Both the position numbers and the translations under genes were made by a program. Below the pieces are notes generated by a model. That model saw nothing but the letters and a program-made list of their open reading frames with translations, ran no database searches and was not told the DNA's origin. Shown here piece after piece: positions 9,370 through 17,278 of a stretch of DNA of 64,000 bases. Position 1 is the stretch's first letter. Every line of letters begins with the position of its first letter. This DNA is from Methylotuvimicrobium sp018830325 (GTDB taxonomy: Bacteria > Pseudomonadota > Gammaproteobacteria > Methylococcales > Methylomonadaceae): contig NZ_CP173170.1 of the NCBI RefSeq assembly GCF_044788715.1, forward strand, positions 620,001-684,000, written 5' to 3'.

Positions 9370-9381
9370 ACTAATATTAGT
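9370..9381. promoter_or_regulatory. Perfect 12-bp palindrome in the xoxF 5' region
   Basis: ACTAATATTAGT lies 55 bases upstream of the xoxF start codon, between the candidate promoter and the gene. It could be an operator or part of the leader RNA. Nothing in the sequence identifies its binding protein. Confidence 0.35.
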
Positions 9382-9451
9382 TTTAAGTAATTTATGGGGC
9401 GACGATCATTCCCTCTACCGGAGAACTAACAAGTGCCGCGCCAGGTGTGTA

Positions 9452-9488
9452 AATTTAAGGATTTTTTCCTAAAAGTCAACTTTTAAGG
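9452..9488 (-). promoter_or_regulatory. Candidate xoxF promoter with overlapping palindrome
   Basis: On the minus strand TTGACT (9479-9474) and TAAATT (9457-9452) are spaced 16 bases, a fair sigma-70 match, about 135 bases upstream of the xoxF ATG. The -35 box lies inside an imperfect palindrome, CCTAAAAGT / ACTTTTAAGG on the plus strand (9469-9488), which could be a regulator site for the lanthanide or methanol response. The divergent antiporter gene starts about 90 bases away. Confidence 0.45.
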
Positions 9489-9578
9489 CGGACGACAAGC
9501 CTTTAAATTACACTGTCGTTCGGGAATATAAGCTCAGGGTTCGGCTTATCGAGCTCATTGTATCAACAACCTTCTATT

Positions 9579-12017
9579 ATGCAAATTTCCTACTTGCTTT
9601 CTGTTGTTTTGGTGTTTCTGACCGTTGCAATGGTGATTGCCGGATTGACCAAGCATTTGCGGTTGCCTTATACCGTTTTGTTAGTGTTAATGGGCTTGAT
9701 GATTAATTTAACTAGCACGTTGACCGATCAAGTGGCCTTTGTGGGTGGGTTTCGATTGACTCATGAATTGGTGTTGTTTGTCTTTTTACCGGCATTGATT
9801 TTCGAATCCGCGATGAGCCTCGATGCGCGGGCCTTGTTGAAAGATCTGGTTCCGGTTGTCGTTATGGCGATTCCGGGTATGTTGATTTCGGCATTTCTGG
9901 TTGGCCTTGGATTGGTGGTGTCGCTACAGCTCGATTGGCTTGTCGCGCTATTGTTCGGTGCACTGATTTCTGCAACGGATCCGGTCGCCGTGATTGCTTT
10001 GTTTAAGGAACTTGGTGTCAGTCGAAGGCTTGCTGTATTGGTAGAGGGCGAATCGTTATTCAACGATGCCACGGCGATCGTATTATTTAATATCGTACTC
10101 GGTTTTCTTTTGACCGGACAGTACGACTGGGCCGATTCGCTATCGGCAGTTCCGGCTTTTATCCGGGTGTTTGTCGGCGGCGCGGGAGTCGGTGTTTTCG
10201 GCGGCCTGCTATTTAGCGAATTGATAGTTAGGCTGGCTCAAAGCGGACGCAGTATTATTTTAGTGTTTACGCTGATTATGGCTTATTCGGCGTTCATCGT
10301 TGCCGAGCATATTTTCCATGTGTCGGGCGTCATGTCGGTGTTGGCTTCTGCGTTATGCTTTAAAATAGTCGGCTTGCCGAGGTTGTCGGGTGACATCGAG
10401 CATGTTGTCAAAGAATTTTGGGAAGTTATTGTTTTAATATTTAATTCGTTGCTGTTCATTATGATCGGCTTATCGGTGGATCTATTCTCGTTGCTCGGTA
10501 ATTGGAACCCTGTTTTGTGGGCGGTAATGGCTGTGGCAATCGCGCGAGCCGTGAGTATTTATGCGTTCATGCCGTTTACGACCTATTTATTCGGGTTGCC
10601 TAAAATTTATCTTACTAGCCGGCATATCATGTGGTGGGGTGGTCTGAAGGGCGGTTTGGCAGTGGCGATTGCTTTCTCGATACCCGATACAGTGGCTGAT
10701 AAACAATTATTGAAAGAGTTGACGCTAGGCGTTGTGATGGTGAGTATGCTGGTTAATGCATCTACGCTTAGGCCGCTGATGCATTGGTTGAAAATAGATC
10801 GCTTGAGCAATGAAGAGTGGCTCGAGTTACAGCAAGGCATGATTCAGCTTAAGTATTCGGTCGACGATGTTTTGCATAGCTTTGCTAATTTGCATTTACT
10901 TAACAGTGATATTCAAAATTCGGTTGTCTTCGATTTGCGCAAAAAATTGCCGTCGAGCGACAAGCCGATGTCCGAGGATCAGCAGTTAAAACAATTGCAT
11001 TTGTTGGCATTGCAAGCCGAAACGGATGAGTTGGCGCGGTTGCACGATATCGGTCTGGTGAATTATTACACCTATTTTAATTTTCAGGATCTATTGAGAA
11101 AAGACCGGGCGAAAACGATAGAGGAGTTGTTGCTCATCGAATCTGTTAAAGATGAAAATAATCCGTTTTTGCGGTTTGAAATGTCGATGATCCACTTTTT
11201 AAGCAAATACGAGTGGACGCTTGGTTTGCTCATTAAATACCAAAGCGGCCGGTTTTCGAATCTCATTCGTCATGATATTGCCGGTGTATTGATGGCGCAT
11301 GTCGCTTTGCAAAAACTTAAAACTGCCGATCCGAATTTATCCGGTGACAAATTAAATATCATTAAAAAAATATATCGGAACCGCTTGCATCGAAGGCAAG
11401 GACGTTTAAAGCGCTTCGGCGAATTATTTCCTGATTTTTATCGTCAATATGAAAACAGGCTATTTCAAGAAGTGGCGCTGCTTTATTCGCATAAGTTAGT
11501 TGTTGAGGAATACGAACAAGGTAAATTGTCGGTTAAGGTCTTTCGGCGATTAGAGCAGTGCTTATTCGATGCGCAAAAACAATTGCCGGCTATGACGGCA
11601 AGTTTGAGTCTGGCTAAACGAGATGATTGGTTTGATAGCGTCCCTTTGTTTTCCGGGTTGTCGAGGGAGGTAATCAAGCGCTTAGCGGAGCAGGCGCGCT
11701 ATATCAGTTTCTTGCCTGGAGATACCTTGTTCAATGAAGGTGACAAAGGCGATTGTATTTATATATTAGTCAGCGGCAGCGTCAATGTATTCAAACAGGA
11801 TGAGCAGGGGCAAAGCTTTCATGTCGCCGAATTACGTAAAGGCAGCTTTATCGGCGAGCATGCCTTATCGGCTAAGGCGGTCAGAACCGCGACGGTTAGA
11901 GCTAAAACGTATATTACCGTGCTGCGCTTGTCAGTCGAGCAGGTTGTTGAATTGTCGCAGCAAGCTCCCGATTTGGCCGGCCGATTAAGGGATGCGGAGT
12001 TTGGGTATTATGCTTGA
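9579..12017 (+). CDS. CPA1-family Na+/H+ antiporter with C-terminal cyclic-nucleotide-binding-like domain
   Basis: An 812-residue membrane protein exchanging Na+ (or K+) for protons. The first ~420 residues form about 12 membrane segments with the CPA1/NhaP core, including SATDPVAVIALFKELG and GESLFNDATAIVLFN, which carry the ion-binding acidic residues. A long cytoplasmic region follows, and the end (from about residue 680) has a cNMP-binding-like fold with LPGDTLFNEGDKGDCIYI and GSFIGEHALSAKAVRTATVR. Long CPA1 antiporters with such tails are known in bacteria; whether the tail binds cAMP is open. The ATG at 9579 is chosen over an upstream TTG at 9558. A period-7 repeat starts three bases after the stop codon. 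Confidence 0.9.
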   Translation: MQISYLLSVVLVFLTVAMVIAGLTKHLRLPYTVLLVLMGLMINLTSTLTDQVAFVGGFRLTHELVLFVFLPALIFESAMSLDARALLKDLVPVVVMAIPGMLISAFLVGLGLVVSLQLDWLVALLFGALISATDPVAVIALFKELGVSRRLAVLVEGESLFNDATAIVLFNIVLGFLLTGQYDWADSLSAVPAFIRVFVGGAGVGVFGGLLFSELIVRLAQSGRSIILVFTLIMAYSAFIVAEHIFHVSGVMSVLASALCFKIVGLPRLSGDIEHVVKEFWEVIVLIFNSLLFIMIGLSVDLFSLLGNWNPVLWAVMAVAIARAVSIYAFMPFTTYLFGLPKIYLTSRHIMWWGGLKGGLAVAIAFSIPDTVADKQLLKELTLGVVMVSMLVNASTLRPLMHWLKIDRLSNEEWLELQQGMIQLKYSVDDVLHSFANLHLLNSDIQNSVVFDLRKKLPSSDKPMSEDQQLKQLHLLALQAETDELARLHDIGLVNYYTYFNFQDLLRKDRAKTIEELLLIESVKDENNPFLRFEMSMIHFLSKYEWTLGLLIKYQSGRFSNLIRHDIAGVLMAHVALQKLKTADPNLSGDKLNIIKKIYRNRLHRRQGRLKRFGELFPDFYRQYENRLFQEVALLYSHKLVVEEYEQGKLSVKVFRRLEQCLFDAQKQLPAMTASLSLAKRDDWFDSVPLFSGLSREVIKRLAEQARYISFLPGDTLFNEGDKGDCIYILVSGSVNVFKQDEQGQSFHVAELRKGSFIGEHALSAKAVRTATVRAKTYITVLRLSVEQVVELSQQAPDLAGRLRDAEFGYYA

Positions 12018-12019
12018 TA

Positions 12020-12116
12020 GTGAAAGGTGAAAGGTGAAAGGTGAAAGGTGAAAGGTGAAAGAGGAAAGAGGAAAGAGGAAAGAGGAAAGAGGAAAGAGGA
12101 AAGAGGAAAGAGGAAA
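12020..12116. repeat. Period-7 tandem repeat array (two unit types)
   Basis: Six perfect copies of GTGAAAG (12020-12061) run straight into seven copies of AGGAAAG plus a partial one (12062-12116). The units differ at two positions, so the second block looks like a variant of the first. It fills most of the space between the antiporter and lpxH, which are convergent, and has no coding capacity. Confidence 0.95.
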
Positions 12117-12217
12117 TTAGGACTTGACACGTAATTGAAATGCCTCATCATTTCACTGTTCACTATTTTATATCAAGGGAAAGATGAATGGGTGTTGATT
12201 CGCTATTTGTTGAAGTG

Positions 12218-12943
12218 TCAAATGGCTTCGAAGCGATGGCCTTGCTCGGACCAGCATAGGGCTTGCGCGCTGCCTTTTTTCCAGTCGGGTAATACGAAGC
12301 GCTTCGCCTTTTGTCCGTCGATTTCGAATTCATGGATCGCCGGTCGGTGTGTGTGGCCGTGGATCAGTTGCAACACGCCGTGTTCGCGCATTATCTCGAT
12401 AACGGTCTGTGGGTTGACGTCCATGATGTCTTGCGTTTTGCCGCGTTTGTGGAAATGGCTGCGCAAGCGGTACCAGCGTGCGGCGATTAGTCTTAGCCAT
12501 AAAGGCTTGGAAAGTACACTTTGCTGCCACTCCGGGGTATGCGATTTTTCGCGGAATGCTTGATAAGGGAGGTCGTCGGTGCAGAGCAGGTCGCCGTGAG
12601 TCAGCAAGGTCGGCGTTCCGAATAAATTGATCACGGCATAATCGCCGAGCAGATTCACGCCTGTTTCGTCGCAAAAACGTTGGCCGAGCAAAAAATCCCG
12701 ATTGCCTTGTTGCAAATAGACTTGCGTGCCGGACAAGGTTAGTTGTTTGAGTTGCTTTCTGATTTTACCGTTCGGCGGCGTCGGATCGTCATCGCCTATC
12801 CAGGCATCGAATAGGTCGCCGAGAATGTACACGGCTTCGGCGCGCGGCGCTTGTCTGTCCAAATAAGATAGGAAGCGCTTGGTGATTTCGGTTTTTTCAA
12901 GCGAGATATGCAGGTCCGAAATAAATTGGATTTCGCGGGGCAT
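12218..12943 (-). CDS. lpxH: UDP-2,3-diacylglucosamine diphosphatase
   Basis: Peripheral inner-membrane metallophosphatase that hydrolyses UDP-2,3-diacylglucosamine to lipid X and UMP, the fourth step of lipid A synthesis. The 241-residue product has the calcineurin-like metal motifs in order: FISDLHIS at the start, ILGDLFDAWIGDDD, QQGNRDFLLG, LTHGDLLCTDD and the C-terminal IHGHTHRPA. Length matches the family (about 240). The ATG at 12943 is preferred over a TTG two codons upstream; no clear ribosome site is visible. The final residues (HRFEAI) are near the usual end. Confidence 0.95.
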   Translation of the reverse strand: MPREIQFISDLHISLEKTEITKRFLSYLDRQAPRAEAVYILGDLFDAWIGDDDPTPPNGKIRKQLKQLTLSGTQVYLQQGNRDFLLGQRFCDETGVNLLGDYAVINLFGTPTLLTHGDLLCTDDLPYQAFREKSHTPEWQQSVLSKPLWLRLIAARWYRLRSHFHKRGKTQDIMDVNPQTVIEIMREHGVLQLIHGHTHRPAIHEFEIDGQKAKRFVLPDWKKGSAQALCWSEQGHRFEAI

Positions 12944-13040
12944 AGGCAAAAGAATGGCTCAATGAATTGGAGGTGGGGTAGGGAATGGAGCAGGGATGCG
13001 GCTAAGGACTTTGTAACAAAAAACTGCCCATTAAATTATC

Positions 13041-13088
13041 GTTCCCATGCTCTGCGTGGGAATGCATCCTGGGACGCTCTGCGTCCCC
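13041..13088. repeat. REP-like double hairpin
   Basis: Two adjacent imperfect hairpins, GTTCCCATGC..GCGTGGGAA and GGGACGC..GCGTCCC. The 320-base gap between lpxH and the cyclophilin gene holds this pair and an inverted, diverged partner at 13163-13207, and no gene. Confidence 0.7.
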
Positions 13089-13162
13089 GATGACCGATAA
13101 AACAAGCAAAAGCCAACCCACGCACTTCCTAAAGTCTATCAAGCAACCTAACTGTCGCAGTC

Positions 13163-13207
13163 GACGCGGAGCGTCTAAAGCAGCGTTCCCACACAAGGCA
13201 TGGGAAC
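13163..13207. repeat. REP-like double hairpin, inverted partner
   Basis: GACGCGGAGCGTC and GTTCCCACAC..GCATGGGAAC form two hairpins, in opposite order to the pair at 13041-13088. The GTTCCCACGC word recurs at both ends of the composite repeat at 62955-63440. Confidence 0.65.
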
Positions 13208-13264
13208 TATAAGCTTGCGTGGGATGTCGACCGGCAGCATCCGTGTTCCATTGGCAAAAAAGTC

Positions 13265-13846
13265 TTATTCGACGATTTCGGCTTTTTCGATCACGATGTC
13301 GGTTTTCGGAACATCCTGATGCATGCCGCGGTTGCCGGTCGGTTGCTTAGCCATTGCATCGACCACGTCCATCCCCTCGATCACTTCGCCGAATACTGCG
13401 TAGCCCCAGCCGTTTGGAGTCGGGCTCGTGTAATTCAGAAAGGCATTGTCTTTGTAGTTGATGAAAAATTGCGCGGTCGCCGAGTTCGGATCGGGCGTGC
13501 GAGCCATCGCCAACGTGCCGCGGTTGTTTTTTAAACCATTATCGGCTTCGTTTTTGATCGGTTCGCGAACGGCTTTTTGGTTGAAATCGGCGTCGAAGCC
13601 GCCGCCTTGGGCCATGAATCCCGGAATAATGCGGTGGAAGATCGTGCCGTTATAAAAGCCATCTTTAACGTAAGTCAGAAAGTTTTCGGATGAGATCGGC
13701 GCTTTTTCGTGATTCAATTGAATTGTGATTTCACCCTGTGTCGTGGTGAGTTTGACCTTATTTGCTTGTTCTGACATTGTATTTTCCTTTGCAAAAGAAT
13801 GGGTTGTTGCTAGTAGCAGTATTGTAGCGGTAAAAAGAGTACGCAT
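13265..13846 (-). CDS. Cyclophilin-type peptidyl-prolyl cis-trans isomerase, probably exported
   Basis: A 193-residue cyclophilin catalysing proline cis-trans isomerisation in folding proteins. Conserved motifs are FHRIIPGFMAQGG (catalytic Arg), ATAQFFINYKDNAFL and GYAVFGEVIEGMDVVD. The ATG at 13846 gives a hydrophobic leader MRTLFTATILLLATTHSFA, indicating export. A second Met (MSEQANKV) about 23 residues later would give a cytoplasmic PpiB-like form, so both forms are possible. The gene is divergent from cysS, as often seen in gammaproteobacteria, where ppi genes neighbour cysS. Confidence 0.92.
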   Translation of the reverse strand: MRTLFTATILLLATTHSFAKENTMSEQANKVKLTTTQGEITIQLNHEKAPISSENFLTYVKDGFYNGTIFHRIIPGFMAQGGGFDADFNQKAVREPIKNEADNGLKNNRGTLAMARTPDPNSATAQFFINYKDNAFLNYTSPTPNGWGYAVFGEVIEGMDVVDAMAKQPTGNRGMHQDVPKTDIVIEKAEIVE

Positions 13847-13958
13847 GGTTGATTCCCGTGAGTAACAAGTAACCAAGAATTCTATGTGTTTTTGTCTTGA
13901 AAGAGAAGTGCCGGCTTGGTACATTGCCCTGTTTTGTTGTTAACCCGCCTTATCTGTC

Positions 13959-15347
13959 ATGTTGAAAATATATAACACTCTGACGCGCCAAAAAGAACTT
14001 TTTAAACCCCGTGTCGAAGGTAAGGCCGGTTTGTACGTCTGCGGTATGACGGTCTACGATTATTGTCATGTCGGGCATGCGCGTGTGATGGTCGTATTCG
14101 ATGTCGTTTCGCGTTATTTGCGTTACTCGGGCTATAACCTGACCTATGTACGCAATGTAACCGATATCGACGATAAAATCATTCAACGCGCACGAGACAA
14201 CGGCGAAGATTTCCACGCCCTAACCGAGCGCTTCACCGAGGCGATGCATGAGGACGAGCGCGCACTTTCAGTATTGCCTCCCGACATCGAGCCAAAAGCG
14301 ACGCAATCAATTCCTGAAATCCTAGCAATGATCGAAAAGTTGATTGCGAATGGCTTAGCCTATGTCGGTTCTAACGGCGATGTATTTTATTCGGTCTCGA
14401 AATTTAGCAACTATGGCCGTTTGTCCGGCAAAAACCTTGCCGAGCTGCAAGCCGGCGAACGTGTCGAGATTGAGCAAGCTAAACAAGACCCGCTGGATTT
14501 TGTATTATGGAAAGCGGCCAAGCCCGGCGAGCCTGCTTGGGAATCGCCTTGGGGCCAGGGGCGTCCCGGCTGGCATATCGAGTGCTCGGCGATGTCGACC
14601 GGTTGCCTGGGTAATCATTTCGACATACACGGCGGCGGCATGGATCTGCAATTTCCGCATCACGAGAACGAAATCGCGCAATCGGAAGGCGCGACCGGCG
14701 AAAAGTTTGTCAATTACTGGATGCACAACGGCTTCGTGCGTATCAACGAAGAAAAAATGTCCAAGTCGCTGGGCAATTTCTTTACCGTTCGCGAAGTATT
14801 GAAACGTTACCGGCCGGAAGTCGTGCGCTTTTTCATCCTGACTAGCCACTACCGAAGTCCGCTAAATTATTCCAACGAACATCTGGATGAGGCGGCGGTC
14901 GCGTTGACCCGTCTTTATACTTCGCTACGCGGTATCAATGCCGGCGAGTTCGAAGTCGATGCCGATTACGAGGCGCGCTTTAAAGAAGCGATGGACGACG
15001 ACTTCAATACGCCGGTCGCTCTGTCGGTACTGTTCGATATGGCTAGAGAACTCAATAAAGTCAAAGACTCCGATAAGCAAAGGGCGACTCAATTGGCCGC
15101 TACCATACGCGCGCTGGGTGGCATTCTGGGCATATTGCAAGACGACGCCGAGCGCTTCCTGAAAGAAGGCGACAACCAGGCTGAAGGCTTGACGGCCGAG
15201 CAAATCGAAGCGCTGATACAGGCGCGAATCGACGCCAAAAAGAACAAGAATTGGGCCGAAGCCGATAAAATTCGCGACCAACTGAAACAGCAGGGCGTGA
15301 TACTCGAAGATATTCCGGGCGGAGGCACTAACTGGCGCCGGGAATAA
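13959..15347 (+). CDS. cysS: Cysteinyl-tRNA synthetase
   Basis: Class I aminoacyl-tRNA synthetase that charges tRNA-Cys. The 462-residue protein (family norm about 460) has the HIGH signature as HVGHAR near residue 38, zinc-ligand Cys in YVCGMTVYDYCH, the second zinc group in HIECSAMS and HHENEIAQSE, and KMSKS at about residue 266. The C-terminal region ends in the DALR/anticodon-binding part with IRDQLKQQGVILEDIPGG, as is typical. The ATG at 13959 opens with MLKIYNTLTRQKE, the usual family start. Confidence 0.97.
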   Translation: MLKIYNTLTRQKELFKPRVEGKAGLYVCGMTVYDYCHVGHARVMVVFDVVSRYLRYSGYNLTYVRNVTDIDDKIIQRARDNGEDFHALTERFTEAMHEDERALSVLPPDIEPKATQSIPEILAMIEKLIANGLAYVGSNGDVFYSVSKFSNYGRLSGKNLAELQAGERVEIEQAKQDPLDFVLWKAAKPGEPAWESPWGQGRPGWHIECSAMSTGCLGNHFDIHGGGMDLQFPHHENEIAQSEGATGEKFVNYWMHNGFVRINEEKMSKSLGNFFTVREVLKRYRPEVVRFFILTSHYRSPLNYSNEHLDEAAVALTRLYTSLRGINAGEFEVDADYEARFKEAMDDDFNTPVALSVLFDMARELNKVKDSDKQRATQLAATIRALGGILGILQDDAERFLKEGDNQAEGLTAEQIEALIQARIDAKKNKNWAEADKIRDQLKQQGVILEDIPGGGTNWRRE

Positions 15348-15397
15348 ACACCGCCAAAACGGCATTGCTTGTAATGATAAAATAAACAAATCGATCC

Positions 15398-16027
15398 ATG
15401 ACCGATATCAAAGACAAATCGCTACAAATCTATCTCGATGAATTGGCCAGCAAGGCGCCGACGCCCGGCGGCGGCAGCGCCGCAGCCCTGATGGGCGCGC
15501 AAGCGGCCGCGTTAGTCGGCATGGTGTGCAATCTGACGATAGGCAAGCCGAAATACGCCGAAGTCGAGGCGGAAATGGGCGTACTATTGGACAGGTCCAA
15601 AGCGTTACGCGAACGCTTAGCCGGCATGATCAAGGCCGACGTCGACGTCTTCGACCGATTGATGGCCTGTTACGGCATGCCGAAAGAGACCGAAGCACAA
15701 AAGGCGGTCCGTTCCGAAGCGATACAGGCCTTATTGAAAGAAGCGACCGAAGTGCCGCTTGAATGCGCCCGAGCTTGCTTCGAAGTGATCGAGCTGAGCC
15801 GAATCGCCGCCGAAAAAGGCAATATCGGCGTCATTAGCGACGCAGGCGTCGCGGTCATGTCTGCTTACGCCGGATTGAAAAGCGCGGCATTGAATGTCTA
15901 TATCAATGTCGGTAGCTTGAAAGACAAGGAATTTGCCGAACGTAAGACTCTGGAACTCGAATCGATTTTGGAAGGCACCGAACAAGCAGTCGATGATGTT
16001 TATCGCATTGTAAAAGAAAGGCTATAG
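15398..16027 (+). CDS. fchA: Formiminotransferase-cyclodeaminase-like protein (probable methenyl-THF cyclohydrolase)
   Basis: A 209-residue helical protein of the cyclodeaminase family. The N-terminus has APTPGGGSAAALMGAQAAAL, the glycine-rich folate-site signature, followed by MVCNLTIGK. Stand-alone members are either formimidoyl-THF cyclodeaminases or methenyl-tetrahydrofolate cyclohydrolases (FchA). In a C1-using organism the second role, hydrolysing 5,10-methenyl-THF to 10-formyl-THF in formaldehyde/formate assimilation, seems more likely, but this is inference from context. It lies 50 bases after cysS on the same strand and may be co-transcribed. Confidence 0.8.
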   Translation: MTDIKDKSLQIYLDELASKAPTPGGGSAAALMGAQAAALVGMVCNLTIGKPKYAEVEAEMGVLLDRSKALRERLAGMIKADVDVFDRLMACYGMPKETEAQKAVRSEAIQALLKEATEVPLECARACFEVIELSRIAAEKGNIGVISDAGVAVMSAYAGLKSAALNVYINVGSLKDKEFAERKTLELESILEGTEQAVDDVYRIVKERL

Positions 16028-16229
16028 AAACAAGCCGAACACCGAGCGTTCGCCGTTATACACATCTCTTTGAGATAAGCTGTGCGTACCATGGCAGCCC
16101 CTCCAATATTAACCAAGCCCTCATGGTTTGATGTGGCTAGAAATTCGCTGCTTAACGGCATGAAGGTACGCGAAGCGGACAACAATTTATGTATACTCAT
16201 CTTATACTCAAAAATTAGCTAACTTTATG

Positions 16230-16334
16230 AAGGTATGGGGTGTGGTTAGCGAGGATGTCGGCAGCAGGGAGCGCTGCCGTCAAGTCCCCATGGACGGGTT
16301 CACGGCGTTCCTCGATAGATACATCCCATACCTT
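16230..16334. repeat. MITE-like element with 14-bp terminal inverted repeats
   Basis: Ends AAGGTATGGGGTGT and ACATCCCATACCTT are inverted repeats with one mismatch. An inner palindrome GGCAGC..GCTGCC and the sequence CCATGGACGGGTTCACGGCG link it to the repeat family at 3633 and 58020. The 475-base gap between the cyclodeaminase and tRNA-Pro holds this element, a half copy of the GTACGC repeat near 16080, and the tRNA promoter. Confidence 0.7.
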
Positions 16335-16415
16335 TTATTCTTAGACGGTTTTTCAATCAAAAGGGAGTAGGTTGAATTACTTTTTGAGTTTATTGGTAAA
16401 GATTAAAAAAATCTA

Positions 16416-16444
16416 TTGACGAAAGTCATGAGAGTCTTTATCAT
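16416..16444 (+). promoter_or_regulatory. Sigma-70 promoter of the tRNA operon
   Basis: TTGACG and TATCAT with a 17-base spacer, 5/6 matches in each box, about 60 bases upstream of tRNA-Pro. The following ACGCAGC discriminator is GC-rich, as in stringently controlled stable-RNA promoters. Confidence 0.75.
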
Positions 16445-16503
16445 ACGCAGCTCTTCACGGGTGGATAGTTAGACAAGATTCGAACTCATTCACGAAGGTC
16501 AAT

Positions 16504-16580
16504 CGGGGTATAGCGCAGTTTGGTAGCGCGCCTGCTTTGGGAGCAGGATGTCGGGGGTTCGAATCCCTCTACCCCGACCA
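16504..16580 (+). tRNA. tRNA-Pro (anticodon TGG)
   Basis: 77 bases with fully paired acceptor stem CGGGGTA / TACCCCG, anticodon stem CCTGC/GCAGG around loop TTTGGGA, T-arm GGTTCGAATCC and encoded CCA. First gene of a three-tRNA operon. Confidence 0.97.
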
Positions 16581-16584
16581 TACT

Positions 16585-16661
16585 GCGCTTGTAGCTCAGC
16601 TGGATAGAGCATCGGCCTTCTAAGCCGAGGGTCGCAGGTTCGAGTCCTGCCAAGCGTGCCA
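16585..16661 (+). tRNA. tRNA-Arg (anticodon TCT)
   Basis: 77 bases; acceptor GCGCTTG / CAAGCGT closes with a G:U pair at 1:72. Anticodon stem TCGGC/GCCGA holds loop CTTCTAA. T-arm GGTTCGAGTCC and CCA are present. It begins 4 bases after tRNA-Pro. Confidence 0.97.
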
Positions 16662-16685
16662 TCTCCTGTTGAAATACTTTTCTGT

Positions 16686-16762
16686 GGTGATCGTAGCTCA
16701 GTTGGTAGAGCCCCGGATTGTGATTCCGGTTGTCGCGGGTTCGAGCCCCGTCGTTCACCCCA
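16686..16762 (+). tRNA. tRNA-His (anticodon GTG) with acceptor-stem mismatch; island junction
   Basis: Histidine tRNA with the characteristic extra G(-1) opposite C73, anticodon loop TTGTGAT, T-arm GGTTCGAGCCC and encoded CCA. The acceptor reads GTGATCG against CGTTCAC, so position 5:68 is a U:U mismatch while the other six pairs form. A recombinase remnant ends 11 bases beyond the 3' end, making this the likely attachment site of the island that follows. The mismatch may be a scar of 3'-end replacement at integration. Confidence 0.93.
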
Positions 16763-16772
16763 TCCAAATCAA

Positions 16773-17278
16773 TCACTTAACTAATTTCAGTTTAACTTCA
16801 TTCTTGGCTTGCAACGATTTTGCAACTTTCGCGTTGTTTGCATGCTCCGCCAAATGTTCCGTTGCTGAGTGCGCATAGCGTTGCACCATTTCGAAACTAG
16901 ACCAGCCTCCCAGTTCTTTTAGCGCATGCATTGGCGTGCCGTTTTGTACATGCCAACTTGCCCAGGTGTGCCATCTGAAATTTTCTATTCCTGCCCGTTT
17001 TAATGCTTTTCGCCATGCCGCTTGTGCCCGCTTTGTCAATCGGTGCGCCGTAATAGGTAAACACGCGGATATGATGCCGTCCTATTTGCGATCTCAGTAT
17101 AGAAACCGCTTCGTCATTCAGCGGCACGCCGATCGACTTGCCCGCTTTGGCCTGACCGGGATGAACCCAAGCGACTCGTCTTTGCAAATCGATTTGATTC
17201 CACTCCAGCAGCGTCACGTTGCATTCACGCAATCCAGTCGGCAAACTAAAACGTGCCATCGCTTCCAAATGCGGCGGC
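16773..17278 (-). pseudogene. Broken phage-type tyrosine integrase, catalytic domain
   Basis: Minus-strand remnant of a P4/phage-type integrase. The upstream part (PPHLEAMARFSLPTGLRECN through GRHHIRVFTYYGAPI) lies in one frame, and the downstream part (TKRAQAAWRKALKRAG to the end) in another, so there is a frameshift near 17045. The first catalytic Arg (TGLR) is present. The HxxR box is damaged: the family reads FRWHDLRHTWASWH, whereas here FRWHTWASWH lacks four residues including the second Arg. The terminal GGWSSFEMVQRYAH with the nucleophile Tyr is intact. The N-terminal part is missing; sequence homology stops near 17278, where an oppositely oriented recombinase fragment begins. Confidence 0.88.

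Noticed and set aside
12020..12116. CRISPR array
   Set aside because: The repeat unit is 7 bases with no spacers, and no cas genes are near. No other regularly spaced direct repeats of CRISPR size were seen in the window.
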